From the IMG/VR virus record IMGVR_UViG_3300030430_004068, positions 13,782 to 36,153 of that record: a DNA stretch of 22,372 bases; one strand, written 5' to 3'. Position 1 is the first letter of the stretch. Each line of letters begins with the position of its first letter. Under the pieces are notes generated by a model. It made no database searches and was not told the DNA's origin. It saw only the letters and a list, made by a program, of their open reading frames with translations. Source of the stretch: a virus. This document shows, in pieces, positions 1 through 8,265 of this stretch. The position numbers and the translations under genes are program-made.

Positions 1-2
1 TC

Positions 3-716
3 GCGGGTGTAATAAAGTTTTTTAGTGACGAAACTAAGAGCTTTGGTGACGCCATCTTAGATGTTTTTAAATTCGTTGGTAACGCCGTGAATTTTGTATT
101 AAGTGGCGTTTCCCGCGCATTTTTATATATTATCGAAGGTGTTTTTCATGTAGCAGCACTTCTTTTCACCGGTGGCCTATCAGTGCTTCTTGAGGGCGCC
201 GCCATGGTACTTGATGCGATAGGATTGGATTCAGCAGCCGATACTTTAAAAGGGATCTCTCCTCACCGTGTAATACGCGGAATAAGTAGCGGTATTAACA
301 CAGCAATCGAAAATATTCCATACTTTGAAAACGGGACTGATTTTGCCCCTGGCGGCATGTCACTTGTTGGCGAAGCTGGTGCGGAATTAATGAGTGTCCC
401 ACGAGGGGCTGCCATAACCCCAGCCGAACAAACAAAAACCATGATGTCTACGCTAAAAACATTTAACAATATAATGACTAGCTCGCAAGCTGTTGAAAAT
501 GTCAATAGTGTGGTCAACAATCAAAACACTAACGTTGCCACTCAAAACACCGTGGCGACAACACAACAGACCAGTCCATCTCCAGCACCTGCCGCGGCAG
601 GACCACAAACCATGAACTTGAATTTGGTTTTAAAGATGGATGAAAGAGAGATAGGCAGAGTGGCTAAAAGAGTTTCTATGGATGTGATGGCTAAAGGCTT
701 GGAGGTTTCTGTATAA
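3..716 (+). CDS. Tail tape measure protein, C-terminal part (5' truncated by window edge)
   Basis: The reading frame is open to the left edge (first full codon at 3), so this is the last ~237 residues of a longer protein. Seen: hydrophobic and Gly/Ala-rich segments (around 120-240 nt) such as ALLFTGGLSVLLEGAAMVLD, then FAPGGMSLVGEAGAELMSVP followed by RGAAITP. That VGEAGxELxxxPRGxxI signature is characteristic of phage tape measure protein C-termini. A low-complexity N/T/Q/P/A linker follows, then a short final domain. Tape measure proteins set tail length, fill the tail tube and may help genome entry. The stop codon overlaps the next ATG (TAATG at 714-718), so the two are probably translationally coupled. 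An internal ATG-type start at 87 is possible only if the gene were much shorter; the in-frame coding continuing upstream argues against that. Confidence 0.75.
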   Translation, partial: AGVIKFFSDETKSFGDAILDVFKFVGNAVNFVLSGVSRAFLYIIEGVFHVAALLFTGGLSVLLEGAAMVLDAIGLDSAADTLKGISPHRVIRGISSGINTAIENIPYFENGTDFAPGGMSLVGEAGAELMSVPRGAAITPAEQTKTMMSTLKTFNNIMTSSQAVENVNSVVNNQNTNVATQNTVATTQQTSPSPAPAAAGPQTMNLNLVLKMDEREIGRVAKRVSMDVMAKGLEVSV

Positions 717-1459
717 TGGCAGAAAAACCTACTAACGTAATAAGAATTACAGCACTACATCTACCTGGTGGAGACATTGCTACTTATTCTGCTAGAACAG
801 AGGGTACTGCGCAAGCGTTATTTTATTGTTTAAACGTTAGCATGGTAGATAATTATAACCCTAGCTGGAGTAGTGAGGCGGCATATGGTAAAATGGATGC
901 GATGCCTTTTTATTCATCCACCACAAGAAAATTTAATGTAGAATTTTTAACAGTTGGGATATATAATGATTATAGTCCTACAAATTTACAAAAGACAATG
1001 GACAAACTTATTTCATTTCAATATCCAAGATACTCTGAGGCACGAGACGGTACTCGCGCTATAGCAGCACCTCCTTTGTTTCAGTATGAATTTTATAAAG
1101 AAAATCGCGCTAATACAACCGTCAACTATAGTTTATTTAAAGCTTTTACCGGGTATATAGAACAACTACAGATCACACCCGGTACAGCTGGTGGCATTAC
1201 AGTAGGCGGCAAACCTTTGACTCCGGTTGTTGAAGGAGATAATATGTTTGAAAGAGGATATAAAGTATCATTTGACTTTACTGTTCTTCATGAATCAACT
1301 CAAGGCTGGGAAAGAAACCGATTTCTTGGTGATCAAATATTTTCGGGCACCCCACGCGCAGGAGGTCAAATTGGCGGCGATGATAGTGACGTGTCTTTAA
1401 AGCCAGCGGAAGGTTTCGACCAGAGAGACTTGAATGATGATGTGAAAGCAATAGTTTAA
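716..1459 (+). CDS. Tail/baseplate structural protein (tube-cap or tail-associated)
   Basis: 247 aa. The start ATG overlaps the previous stop, with a GGAGG ribosome site at 701-705. Seen: no signal peptide or membrane segment; a pattern of W..E..YGKMDAMPFYSSTTRKFNVEF (in pieces around residues 50-75), then ISFQYPRY and APPLFQYEF, and an immunoglobulin-like YKVSFDFTVLHES near residue 192. Known: myovirus baseplate/tail-tube-associated proteins often show a YGRMDP-type stretch followed by PPL and a C-terminal V-S-x-F-x-V-L-H strand. Context: directly after the tape measure gene and before a gp53-like protein, the usual place for tail tube initiator or cap proteins. A gp48/gp54-like role is an inference; the exact ortholog is uncertain. 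The C-terminal ~40 residues are Gly/Asp-rich and probably disordered. Confidence 0.6.
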   Translation: MAEKPTNVIRITALHLPGGDIATYSARTEGTAQALFYCLNVSMVDNYNPSWSSEAAYGKMDAMPFYSSTTRKFNVEFLTVGIYNDYSPTNLQKTMDKLISFQYPRYSEARDGTRAIAAPPLFQYEFYKENRANTTVNYSLFKAFTGYIEQLQITPGTAGGITVGGKPLTPVVEGDNMFERGYKVSFDFTVLHESTQGWERNRFLGDQIFSGTPRAGGQIGGDDSDVSLKPAEGFDQRDLNDDVKAIV

Positions 1460-1504
1460 AACTAGAGAGTGCGCCGACGACGGAACAATAGGAGGGAGTA
1501 TAAT

Positions 1505-1846
1505 ATGCCAATTTCGAGATACGCAGATAACACGGTAGTAAGCACATCCGATTCTTCTTACTCAGATTTGCTTACCAAAAGAGGTGTTACATCAATCATT
1601 CACTATTCCTTTAAAGAGTTTAAAAAACTAAAAATAAAAGATGTGATAGGGATCTCTGTGGCCAGCCACACATGGCAATTTAATGACAGGTTTTTTAAAT
1701 TATCTGCCGAATATTACAATGACCCTACCTATTGGTGGATTATAGCGTATTATAACAGCACCCCTTTAGAATCAGATGTTAATGTTGGAGACGTAATACA
1801 AATACCACTACCTTTAGAAAATATATTGGAAGCACTAGAGTATTAA
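1505..1846 (+). CDS. Baseplate wedge protein, gp53-like (LysM-type)
   Basis: 113 aa. I chose ATG 1505 because a strong GGAGGG ribosome site lies at 1491-1496, 8 nt upstream. A GTG at 1469 would add an Arg-rich extension (RRRRNNRREYN) that is just the untranslated leader read in frame. Seen: the central stretch with WQFNDRFFKLSAEYYNDPTY followed by WWIIAYYN, and later GDVIQIP. Known: T4 gp53 and related baseplate wedge proteins carry exactly this D-x-x-x-x-x-L-A-x-x-Y-Y-x-x-x-x-x-W-W-x-I-x-x-x-N LysM-like pattern, in which GDxIxIP closes the fold. Role: part of the baseplate wedge in a contractile tail, which supports myovirus morphology. It sits between a tail-associated gene and a hub-like gene, in keeping with that role. 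Confidence 0.75.
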   Translation: MPISRYADNTVVSTSDSSYSDLLTKRGVTSIIHYSFKEFKKLKIKDVIGISVASHTWQFNDRFFKLSAEYYNDPTYWWIIAYYNSTPLESDVNVGDVIQIPLPLENILEALEY

Positions 1847-1849
1847 GAT

Positions 1850-4549
1850 ATGGCTAACGAAGAAAAAACATCAGATGAGCTGATAGGAGGTATTGATCCA
1901 AACGCGTTTGATGCTCAAATGCTTTTGATGGATGTGTTCTTAGAGAACATTCCAGGGATAAGTATGGTTAGCGGCCCTCAATATAACCTATCCGAAAAAA
2001 ATGTCCCTTATTTTCCTCAAGGGTTTGATTCTATTAATACACTATGTGGTCTTAATCTTGAAGGGTCTATAAATTCTATAAATAATTTTATAACACAGTT
2101 AACCCCGTTAGAATCTGCTAAAATTTATCCAAGCATATTATTACAAATAGTTGATCACAAAACAGATGTCACATTCAGTATTCCTCTTTCTGGTATAAAT
2201 AGCCCAGCGTCGACCGGTAAAGGTGGTTTGTTTTCTTACGAAATTCCATTTGCCGACAATCTTTTTTCACAACAAACCGCTTATTTTGTTAAAAATGAAG
2301 TTGGTTTAAAATCATTGTCACTACAGTTAGATGGAAATGATTTAACTTTTTTTGGAAAATCTTACATTGTATCACTTCAGCTTCTTTTTGATTCAATGAA
2401 TACTCTTACTAATGATATAAAAGGGACAACTGAAAAACTAGGATATCCGGTTACTTTTGCGCAAGCTTTTAGATCAGCAGGGGTCGTTGGTGTTGAAAGA
2501 TTCTATACAAGATTACAACTAAGTTATACAAGTAACGACAAAGAAATAATATCAAAATATGCTTTGAACAGCCCTCAAATGAAATTTTTTCTTTCATTGG
2601 AATTGATTGAAACTAAAATTAATGTCGAAGAAAATCTAAAAGTTTCAGTTGATGTAACTTATCAATCTCGTGATGAGTCGCTATTTAATTCAAATTTAAT
2701 ATTTGACTTCTTAGGACTAGATTTAAAAGAAGCTGAAAAAGAGAAGAGAGAACGATTTGATCTAGCGGCCGCGCAAAAAGCCTATCTAGATCAACAAAGA
2801 GAAAATTATGTTCAAACGACACGAGATAAAGTTTTGAACAATATCGAATATTCAGGGCTACGAGATAGATTTAAAGGAGTAAGCGATGAACAATTTAAGA
2901 AAGATGTAAAGAAATACGGCAAGAACACCCGCGAAGTACTGACAGATTTGAGGGAACGATATCTTGCGCAAGAAGCGGCTATAAAGCAAAGCGCATTAGA
3001 AAGAGAATTTGAAAGTAATAATGATATTAAAAGACTGAGAGAGAGAATAAAAAGGACAAAACAAGACGCATTAGATGCCTTGAGTAATGTGAGACATGAT
3101 GCAATAACTAGAGCGATAGAACAAACATTCGGACTCTCTAGCGCTGCCATTCTTGCGAACTTCACCGCCACCGGCCCGACCTACATCAACACAATTGCTT
3201 TAACATCTCAGCAAATATATGATTATTATAATCAAGTAGATCTTACAGAGGGAAAGAAAAAAGATTTATCTGATGCGGCTAAATCAAAAAATTTTGCTAA
3301 AGAACCAGTTAAATCCACTGTTCAAATCAAAGGGAAACCAAAAGAAGGCAACAAAGCTAAACAAACAAATCAATCTGGTAAAGCATACGATGCGCCTATC
3401 GAGGAGGCTCTTATTAACTTAGGAAGACAAAAACAGATTGATTACATATTGTTTGGCGATATAATGAGAATAGTTTATAAAAGACTTTATGACATAAAAA
3501 ATATACAAGCAGGAAAGCTATGGTGGTTTACGTCAGACTCCGAAACTGCCTTGGCTAAAATAGAAAAATCGCTAAATAGAACCATTTTGCTTTTCTCTGA
3601 AATAACCTTCGAAAGTTTTGAAAAGAAAGTCAATGACCCATTAAACACAAGTTTGATTGAAAAGAGTTTATATGATGTGCCGATATCAGTTAAAAACTTA
3701 AGATATATTTTGGCCAAAAAATTATATGGACAACAACAAAATTATTTTACAATATTTCAGTTAATGGACTCTTTAATTGAGTTAATATCGCTCACTCGAA
3801 GAAGAAAAGCTCAAGTTATATCAAATCAAGCAAGTGTCTCAAACTTTACATTGAAAAAGTTAACTTATCCGATGAGCAAAGAAAGCTCATTACCGATACA
3901 AGTTTGTACCGAACCGAAGTCGCCGGAGGATATTCTCTCGGGCATGTTAATATATGTTAAGCGTGCTAAAGACAACAAACCAGTAAAAGATGCATTAACA
4001 ATATCTCCAAAATTTGTTTTTGGTGGGCCACCTGCAGGTATAATCAAAAGCTTTAAACTTAATGAAATAGCTGATGATGATTTACAAAAATTAGTAATGG
4101 AGCAACTAAGAGGCGCAAATAATCAAGTTATCCCGTCTTTTTTTGAAGCGCAGATAACAACAATATTGGCTCCATTTTTTCAGCTAGGAATGCAAATTAG
4201 AGTTCTTGCTCCTACGCTTGACAGTACTGGTACGTCACTTGGAAATATTTTTATTACTGGTGATTATCAAGTGGCATCAATTAATCACGAGTTTACCGCC
4301 GGAAGCTCCTTTAATACAACTATTAAAGCGACGTTGTACAACTCTGATAAACAAAAAAGATTAGAAGCGCGTGGCCTAAAACTTAAAGAAGAAAACGAGG
4401 AAATAGATTATTTTAACCAAGAGCTTTCGAACTTTCGCTATGAGACTCAGACGGCTGGCATCTCTGCCAAGTTCAGAGCAGAGGAAATAACAGACCGTGA
4501 TTTTGGCACTAAGAAAACTACCTCTAAAGACAAACCTAAAGGAAGCTAA
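1850..4549 (+). CDS. Large baseplate/tail hub-like structural protein
   Basis: 899 aa, starting 3 nt after the previous stop with only a weak ribosome site. Seen: N-terminal ~290 residues of beta-rich character; a highly charged, coiled-coil-prone segment about 290-410 (many K/R/E, e.g. EAEKEKRERFDLAAAQKAYL); a Lys-rich disordered linker about 480-515; and a C-terminal beta domain about 760-850 with GLxIRV-type strands, ending IFITGDYQVASINHEFTAGS, then TTIKATLYN. Known: gp27/gpD-type baseplate hub domains often end with a similar Y-x-V-x-x-I-x-H-x-F strand followed by a T-x-x-x-A strand. Inference: a baseplate hub or hub-associated protein, consistent with its place after the gp53-like gene. 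It is much longer than T4 gp27, so an extended or fused version is likely. No lysozyme domain was recognised. Confidence 0.55.
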   Translation: MANEEKTSDELIGGIDPNAFDAQMLLMDVFLENIPGISMVSGPQYNLSEKNVPYFPQGFDSINTLCGLNLEGSINSINNFITQLTPLESAKIYPSILLQIVDHKTDVTFSIPLSGINSPASTGKGGLFSYEIPFADNLFSQQTAYFVKNEVGLKSLSLQLDGNDLTFFGKSYIVSLQLLFDSMNTLTNDIKGTTEKLGYPVTFAQAFRSAGVVGVERFYTRLQLSYTSNDKEIISKYALNSPQMKFFLSLELIETKINVEENLKVSVDVTYQSRDESLFNSNLIFDFLGLDLKEAEKEKRERFDLAAAQKAYLDQQRENYVQTTRDKVLNNIEYSGLRDRFKGVSDEQFKKDVKKYGKNTREVLTDLRERYLAQEAAIKQSALEREFESNNDIKRLRERIKRTKQDALDALSNVRHDAITRAIEQTFGLSSAAILANFTATGPTYINTIALTSQQIYDYYNQVDLTEGKKKDLSDAAKSKNFAKEPVKSTVQIKGKPKEGNKAKQTNQSGKAYDAPIEEALINLGRQKQIDYILFGDIMRIVYKRLYDIKNIQAGKLWWFTSDSETALAKIEKSLNRTILLFSEITFESFEKKVNDPLNTSLIEKSLYDVPISVKNLRYILAKKLYGQQQNYFTIFQLMDSLIELISLTRRRKAQVISNQASVSNFTLKKLTYPMSKESSLPIQVCTEPKSPEDILSGMLIYVKRAKDNKPVKDALTISPKFVFGGPPAGIIKSFKLNEIADDDLQKLVMEQLRGANNQVIPSFFEAQITTILAPFFQLGMQIRVLAPTLDSTGTSLGNIFITGDYQVASINHEFTAGSSFNTTIKATLYNSDKQKRLEARGLKLKEENEEIDYFNQELSNFRYETQTAGISAKFRAEEITDRDFGTKKTTSKDKPKGS

Positions 4550-4602
4550 AAGCAGCTAATGAAAGTTAACTACAAAAAATACGACAACTGGATAATTATA
4601 TT

Positions 4603-5976
4603 ATGCCTAGAGAAATAGAAATTATACCATTTGCTAGTAATGACTTAAACTCTGATTATCTTTATTCTCAAAGAGAATATTACGTCTCCAGTTCTGAGGT
4701 TTATCCAGCAGAGGATGACAGGAACAATATTTTACCCAGGCCATTAGATATATGGTATGAAAGGCCATATTGGGGTAAAGTAGATACAAAAGGTCGTTTA
4801 GTATTTCCAGACTCTGATAAATTACTTCAAGTGGGAAATGGTTTAACTATTATTAATTTTATATCTAACGCTTATGATGATTTTAGAAACTTTGCTCTTG
4901 ACGCTAGAAATCGATTAAGAACTTCTATGACATCTTTTATAGAAATTGATAATCCAAAAAAAGCACAGGAAGGTGTTGTTTTGGATTATCAAAACTATTT
5001 TGAAAATACGCTAGATCAAGGTTTCGTTAATACTTATCTATCTGATGTAGACAAAATAAATATGTATAATTTTTTAGATTTTGCCAGAGAGTACGAGGGC
5101 TTCGTTGAACAAAATTCAGAAATACCTCACACTCTAGCTGGTTTTTTACTATCTCCACTGGTGAGTTATAGAATCAGTGGCCTGATCATAGAGTTTGCGG
5201 AAGATCCTTATGATAGAGATACTGATAAGTGGATTAATTATTTATCAAATGATTTTTTTGATGATTATATTAGATTAGCCGCCTCATTTGGTTTTTATGT
5301 AAGTAAACATGTCCCATGGGCGATAGCGGCAAACTTAAATTCAAGTCAAATGAAAAAATACATGGAACCATATGGTATATCAAATGCCGCACAACACTTT
5401 AATAAAAATTGTTTACAAGCAGAATATATCAGTTATATATCTTTTAAAAAATACATGTTTCTTTCATATTCATCATTTATATCTCATAGACCTAGAACTG
5501 AAGTAATGAAATACAAAAATTGTATAAGAAGTAAGCTAGCTGAATCTTCTTTTAAGCTTGAAAGAGAAATTATTCTAAGACCAGCGGAAATAGCTTATTT
5601 TGATCCAAACTACTCTAATTTTACAAATATATATTCAGACTATACTTTTATGAAATTGTATGTTAAAATAAGATTAATAGAAGAAAAAATTAAATTAAAA
5701 AGAATAGAATATAATATATTAATTAATAAATTAGTATTTCAATATAAGAATACAGACTTATTTGGAGCAATGCTTTATTTTTCAGACTTTTTGGCCAATA
5801 AAAGAAGAAATAATTTTTCTAAGTTGACAAGGATAAAAAATCCTGATATGATGTCTCAGAATGTTGGCACTAGCCAGAGTGCTGGAATATCAGCCTCGTC
5901 GTATTTTCCAAGCACTAGCACTGGAGCAACATCAACTGCCTCTACTGGTGGAGGTGGTTCAACATCTGGATATTAA
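4603..5976 (+). CDS. Putative structural (tail/neck/baseplate) protein, unknown function
   Basis: 457 aa, not recognised. It begins MPREIEIIPFASNDLNSDYL and is rich in Tyr, Phe, Asn and Asp throughout. It has no signal peptide or clear membrane helix. A Lys/Arg/Ile-rich helical region (about 345-385) precedes a low-complexity C-terminal tail (about 418-457) of Ser, Thr and Gly, ending in a GGGG stretch, a composition common in exposed virion appendages or flexible linkers. It is the last gene of the tail module; the family A polymerase reading frame begins within its final codons. No strong ribosome site precedes ATG 4603. Expression may be coupled to upstream translation: a 19-codon in-frame-shifted reading frame at 4559-4618 overlaps the start but lacks support. 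The structural role is inferred from position and composition only. Confidence 0.5.
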   Translation: MPREIEIIPFASNDLNSDYLYSQREYYVSSSEVYPAEDDRNNILPRPLDIWYERPYWGKVDTKGRLVFPDSDKLLQVGNGLTIINFISNAYDDFRNFALDARNRLRTSMTSFIEIDNPKKAQEGVVLDYQNYFENTLDQGFVNTYLSDVDKINMYNFLDFAREYEGFVEQNSEIPHTLAGFLLSPLVSYRISGLIIEFAEDPYDRDTDKWINYLSNDFFDDYIRLAASFGFYVSKHVPWAIAANLNSSQMKKYMEPYGISNAAQHFNKNCLQAEYISYISFKKYMFLSYSSFISHRPRTEVMKYKNCIRSKLAESSFKLEREIILRPAEIAYFDPNYSNFTNIYSDYTFMKLYVKIRLIEEKIKLKRIEYNILINKLVFQYKNTDLFGAMLYFSDFLANKRRNNFSKLTRIKNPDMMSQNVGTSQSAGISASSYFPSTSTGATSTASTGGGGSTSGY

Positions 5977-7165
5977 ATTGCTTTTTCAAACATTTGATGA
6001 AAAAAATAAATGTTCCCTAATTTACAAAAAGGGGACATTTCTAGAACAAATCACAGACAATTGTACAAAAACTTGGTCCTACGCTACTTACTTGCGAGAT
6101 AAGGAGATTGAATATGCTAATCTTTACACCGGGGGTAAATCCCTGGACGAGCTTTGCCCAGAGGGTATTAGAGGGGAGTGGTCCGCAGTCCAAGCAAGAA
6201 TCAAAGCGGCCATCAAAGCAGCAAACGAAGTAGGTCTAAATATTGATGATTATTGTATCTATGAACTGATTCCTAGACATTACTTACAAAACTTCGCAGA
6301 GATAAAAAATAAAATCTGCGAGGATGTTTTTGACAACTATTCAAAACCCACAAATTATGATCAGTTATTGAAAATAAATAAAATTGCTGCGGATATAAGA
6401 ACAAAAAAAGTAAACATAGACCCAACACAAATAGAACGCCTCACAGTTCAGGATCGTAATATGTTTAAGACCGTAAGCAATTGTAAGCCTTATATTGATT
6501 ATGACATATTTAAAACTGTCACTGGACGATTGGCAACAAAACCGAATTCGTTTCCGGTTATGACACTTCCTAAAAAGTATCGCCAAGTTCTTACTCCTAC
6601 AAACGATTGGTTGTTTGAGTTAGACTTTAATGCTTGTGAATTGCGTGTTGCTTTGGCTCTGTTAGGACATGATCAGCCTAAAGAAGATCTTCATGATTGG
6701 AATTTGAAGAATGTGTTTACCAGAACTAAAAGTAGAGAAAACGCAAAGAAAAGGATTTTTTCTTGGCTTTACAATCCAAAGAGCACCGATGATAAGGTGG
6801 ATAAGATTTACGACCGTAAAATATTAAAAGATATGTATTTTGACAAAGTTTTGGGTAAAGTTTATACACAGTTTGGCCGAGAGATTGACGCAGACGAAGA
6901 TCACGCGATTAGCTACATTATTCAGTCTACGGCAGCAGATTTAGTTTTTGAGCAAGTCTATAAAGTTTGGCAGTTTCTTCAAGGAAAAAAATCTTTTGTT
7001 AAATTTTGTAATCACGATAGTTTAATTGTTGACCTTTCAGAAGATGATCAACACGACATAAATCAAATATCAAAACTATTTAGTGATACTAGGTTCGGCA
7101 AATTTAAAATAAACCATGAGGGTGGAAAGAATTGGGCCGCTATGAAACCGTTGAATATAAAGTGA
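5972..7165 (+). CDS. Compact family A DNA polymerase (polymerase domain only)
   Basis: About 397 aa if started at ATT 5972 (reading M-KLLFQTFDEK); TTG 5978 is the other plausible start, and there is no ATG near the N-terminus. The upstream in-frame stretch from 5861 is the previous gene's low-complexity tail read in another frame. Numbering from 5972: motif A LDFNACELRVALALLG with D218 and E223; the O-helix (motif B) keeps R255, K259, F263 and Y267 at the canonical four-residue spacing; IIQSTAADL follows; motif C is NHDSLIVDL with D349; TGRLATKPNSF lies before motif A. All key catalytic positions of PolA-type polymerases are therefore present. There is no 3'-5' or 5'-3' exonuclease domain, and the motif A-B (37 residues) and B-C (82) distances are shorter than in Klenow, so it is a minimal enzyme. 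It may act in gap filling or repair, given the DnaE gene at 21296. Start uncertain. Confidence 0.8.
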   Translation: MKLLFQTFDEKNKCSLIYKKGTFLEQITDNCTKTWSYATYLRDKEIEYANLYTGGKSLDELCPEGIRGEWSAVQARIKAAIKAANEVGLNIDDYCIYELIPRHYLQNFAEIKNKICEDVFDNYSKPTNYDQLLKINKIAADIRTKKVNIDPTQIERLTVQDRNMFKTVSNCKPYIDYDIFKTVTGRLATKPNSFPVMTLPKKYRQVLTPTNDWLFELDFNACELRVALALLGHDQPKEDLHDWNLKNVFTRTKSRENAKKRIFSWLYNPKSTDDKVDKIYDRKILKDMYFDKVLGKVYTQFGREIDADEDHAISYIIQSTAADLVFEQVYKVWQFLQGKKSFVKFCNHDSLIVDLSEDDQHDINQISKLFSDTRFGKFKINHEGGKNWAAMKPLNIK

Positions 7166-7175
7166 GGTACCCACA

Positions 7176-7445
7176 ATGAAAGTTACAAAAGATTATCTTA
7201 AACAATTAATCTTAGAAGAGCTGAGTGAACAAGAGGGATTATCTGCTGCTGATTTCAAAAAGCAACAAATACAACAAGCAACTAAAATGCAGTCGGGTGT
7301 TCAAGATAAAGAAAGAGCAATACTATCTCAAGTTGAGTCAAAACTGAGAAAGTTTGCCGAAAAGGGAAACTTAGCAGCCGCAGGCCGATTAACAAGAATC
7401 TTACAAATGTTAAACGCTGAATTGGATAAGGTGCTTAAGAAATGA
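7176..7445 (+). CDS. Small protein with capsid-targeting-like leader; putative internal head protein
   Basis: 89 aa, ATG after a TGAGGT ribosome site at 7163-7168. The N-terminus MKVTKDYLKQLILEELSEQE is a short amphipathic helix followed by LxE motifs (L13-E-E15, L16-S-E18). The rest is a helical, charged, Gln/Lys-rich protein (for example VESKLRKFAEKGNLAAAGRL) with no membrane segment. Known: in T4, internal head proteins and Alt carry an N-terminal capsid-targeting sequence that the prohead protease gp21 cuts after L/I-x-E. Inference: this is a core or internal head protein processed in the same way. Its stop overlaps the next start (ATGA at 7442-7445), and that next protein bears a similar leader. 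The biological function is otherwise unknown. Confidence 0.6.
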   Translation: MKVTKDYLKQLILEELSEQEGLSAADFKKQQIQQATKMQSGVQDKERAILSQVESKLRKFAEKGNLAAAGRLTRILQMLNAELDKVLKK

Positions 7446-8257
7446 GCGAAATGAAGCTTATAATGGAGAATTGGAATAACTATTCCAAAGCACAAAAGCT
7501 AGCAGAGGATTCCGACTATGTTCATAATTTTTTAGGCGTTAGTCCTCTTTTATTAGAATCAAGCAGAAATGAATATTACAGACAGATTCTAGTAGAGCAG
7601 CAATTGTACGAAGGTCTACTTGACTCAATTAAAAATTTTATTAAATCGAAAACAGGGCCGGCAAAACAATTGGGAAAAGTAATTCTATTATCACTAAAAG
7701 ACCAAACAAACGCAAAAAAGTTCATAGAACTGGTCAAGAAAAAAGTTTTTGATCCCGCAAATAAACAGCTCGCAGCAATTTTTTCAAAGTTAAAACTTAC
7801 TAGCATCTATAATGCTATAAATGAAAAAATATTAACTCCACTCAGAAATATAAAAAGTTTAGTAAAGCAGGTTCTCGCTATCACGACAGCGGCAGTTATA
7901 CTTACTGAACTTTTTGAAAAGATAAAGCCTTTCATAAGTGCGCAAGGCGCTATCGATAAATTAATTGGAGACGCCGGCGGAAAAGTTGAAGATTTTGTTT
8001 TAGGGCTTTTGAAAGGTACCGGCGCCGCCGTTGAAGCTGCAGCCGAATCTGAGGGTTTTAAAGATTGGCTAGCAAACACCGCAGGATCTGTCGCTGGTGG
8101 GGTTATAAAAGTCTCAGACATTTTGGAGCCTGCGACCACCGCGTTTTTTGCTGGAGCTGCCGGCCTGGGATTAAAGGGTCGACAAAAAAAGACTGCCGCT
8201 CAAAAAAAGAAGGCGCAACAAAAAGCGTCAAAATTAGCAAGAAAAAGAAACAGATAG
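7442..8257 (+). CDS. Leader-bearing basic protein with hydrophobic segments; putative injected internal virion protein
   Basis: 271 aa. ATG 7442 overlaps the previous stop; an in-frame ATG at 7451 (MKLIMENWNNYSKAQK) would start directly with the leader and may be the true start. The leader resembles that at 20172 (MKLxxENW) and is followed by L-A-E-D, an LxE cleavage-like site. The middle is helical with hydrophobic stretches near VLAITTAAVILTELFEKI (about 140-160) and Ala/Gly-rich helices about 190-245. The C-terminus is a strongly basic tail of about 25 residues (Lys/Arg/Gln/Ala). Inference: packaged in the head, DNA-binding through the tail and perhaps membrane-active on ejection, as for phage ejection or internal proteins. 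No enzymatic motif was recognised. Downstream, a GAGGAA ribosome site overlaps its stop and serves the tubulin-like gene. Confidence 0.55.
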   Translation: MSEMKLIMENWNNYSKAQKLAEDSDYVHNFLGVSPLLLESSRNEYYRQILVEQQLYEGLLDSIKNFIKSKTGPAKQLGKVILLSLKDQTNAKKFIELVKKKVFDPANKQLAAIFSKLKLTSIYNAINEKILTPLRNIKSLVKQVLAITTAAVILTELFEKIKPFISAQGAIDKLIGDAGGKVEDFVLGLLKGTGAAVEAAAESEGFKDWLANTAGSVAGGVIKVSDILEPATTAFFAGAAGLGLKGRQKKTAAQKKKAQQKASKLARKRNR

Positions 8258-8265
8258 AGGAATAA

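Noticed and set aside
263-520. Minus-strand open frame within the tape measure gene
   Set aside because: It overlaps a strong + strand gene and has no ribosome site or recognisable domain; all supported genes are on +.
4559-4618. 19-codon open frame (MKVNYKKYDNWIIILCLEK) before the 4603 gene
   Set aside because: There is no ribosome site at a proper distance and it overlaps the next start; too short to support.
5861-5971. Upstream extension of the family A polymerase from ATG 5861
   Set aside because: This part lies in the Ser/Thr/Gly tail of the structural gene read in another frame and looks like shadow sequence.
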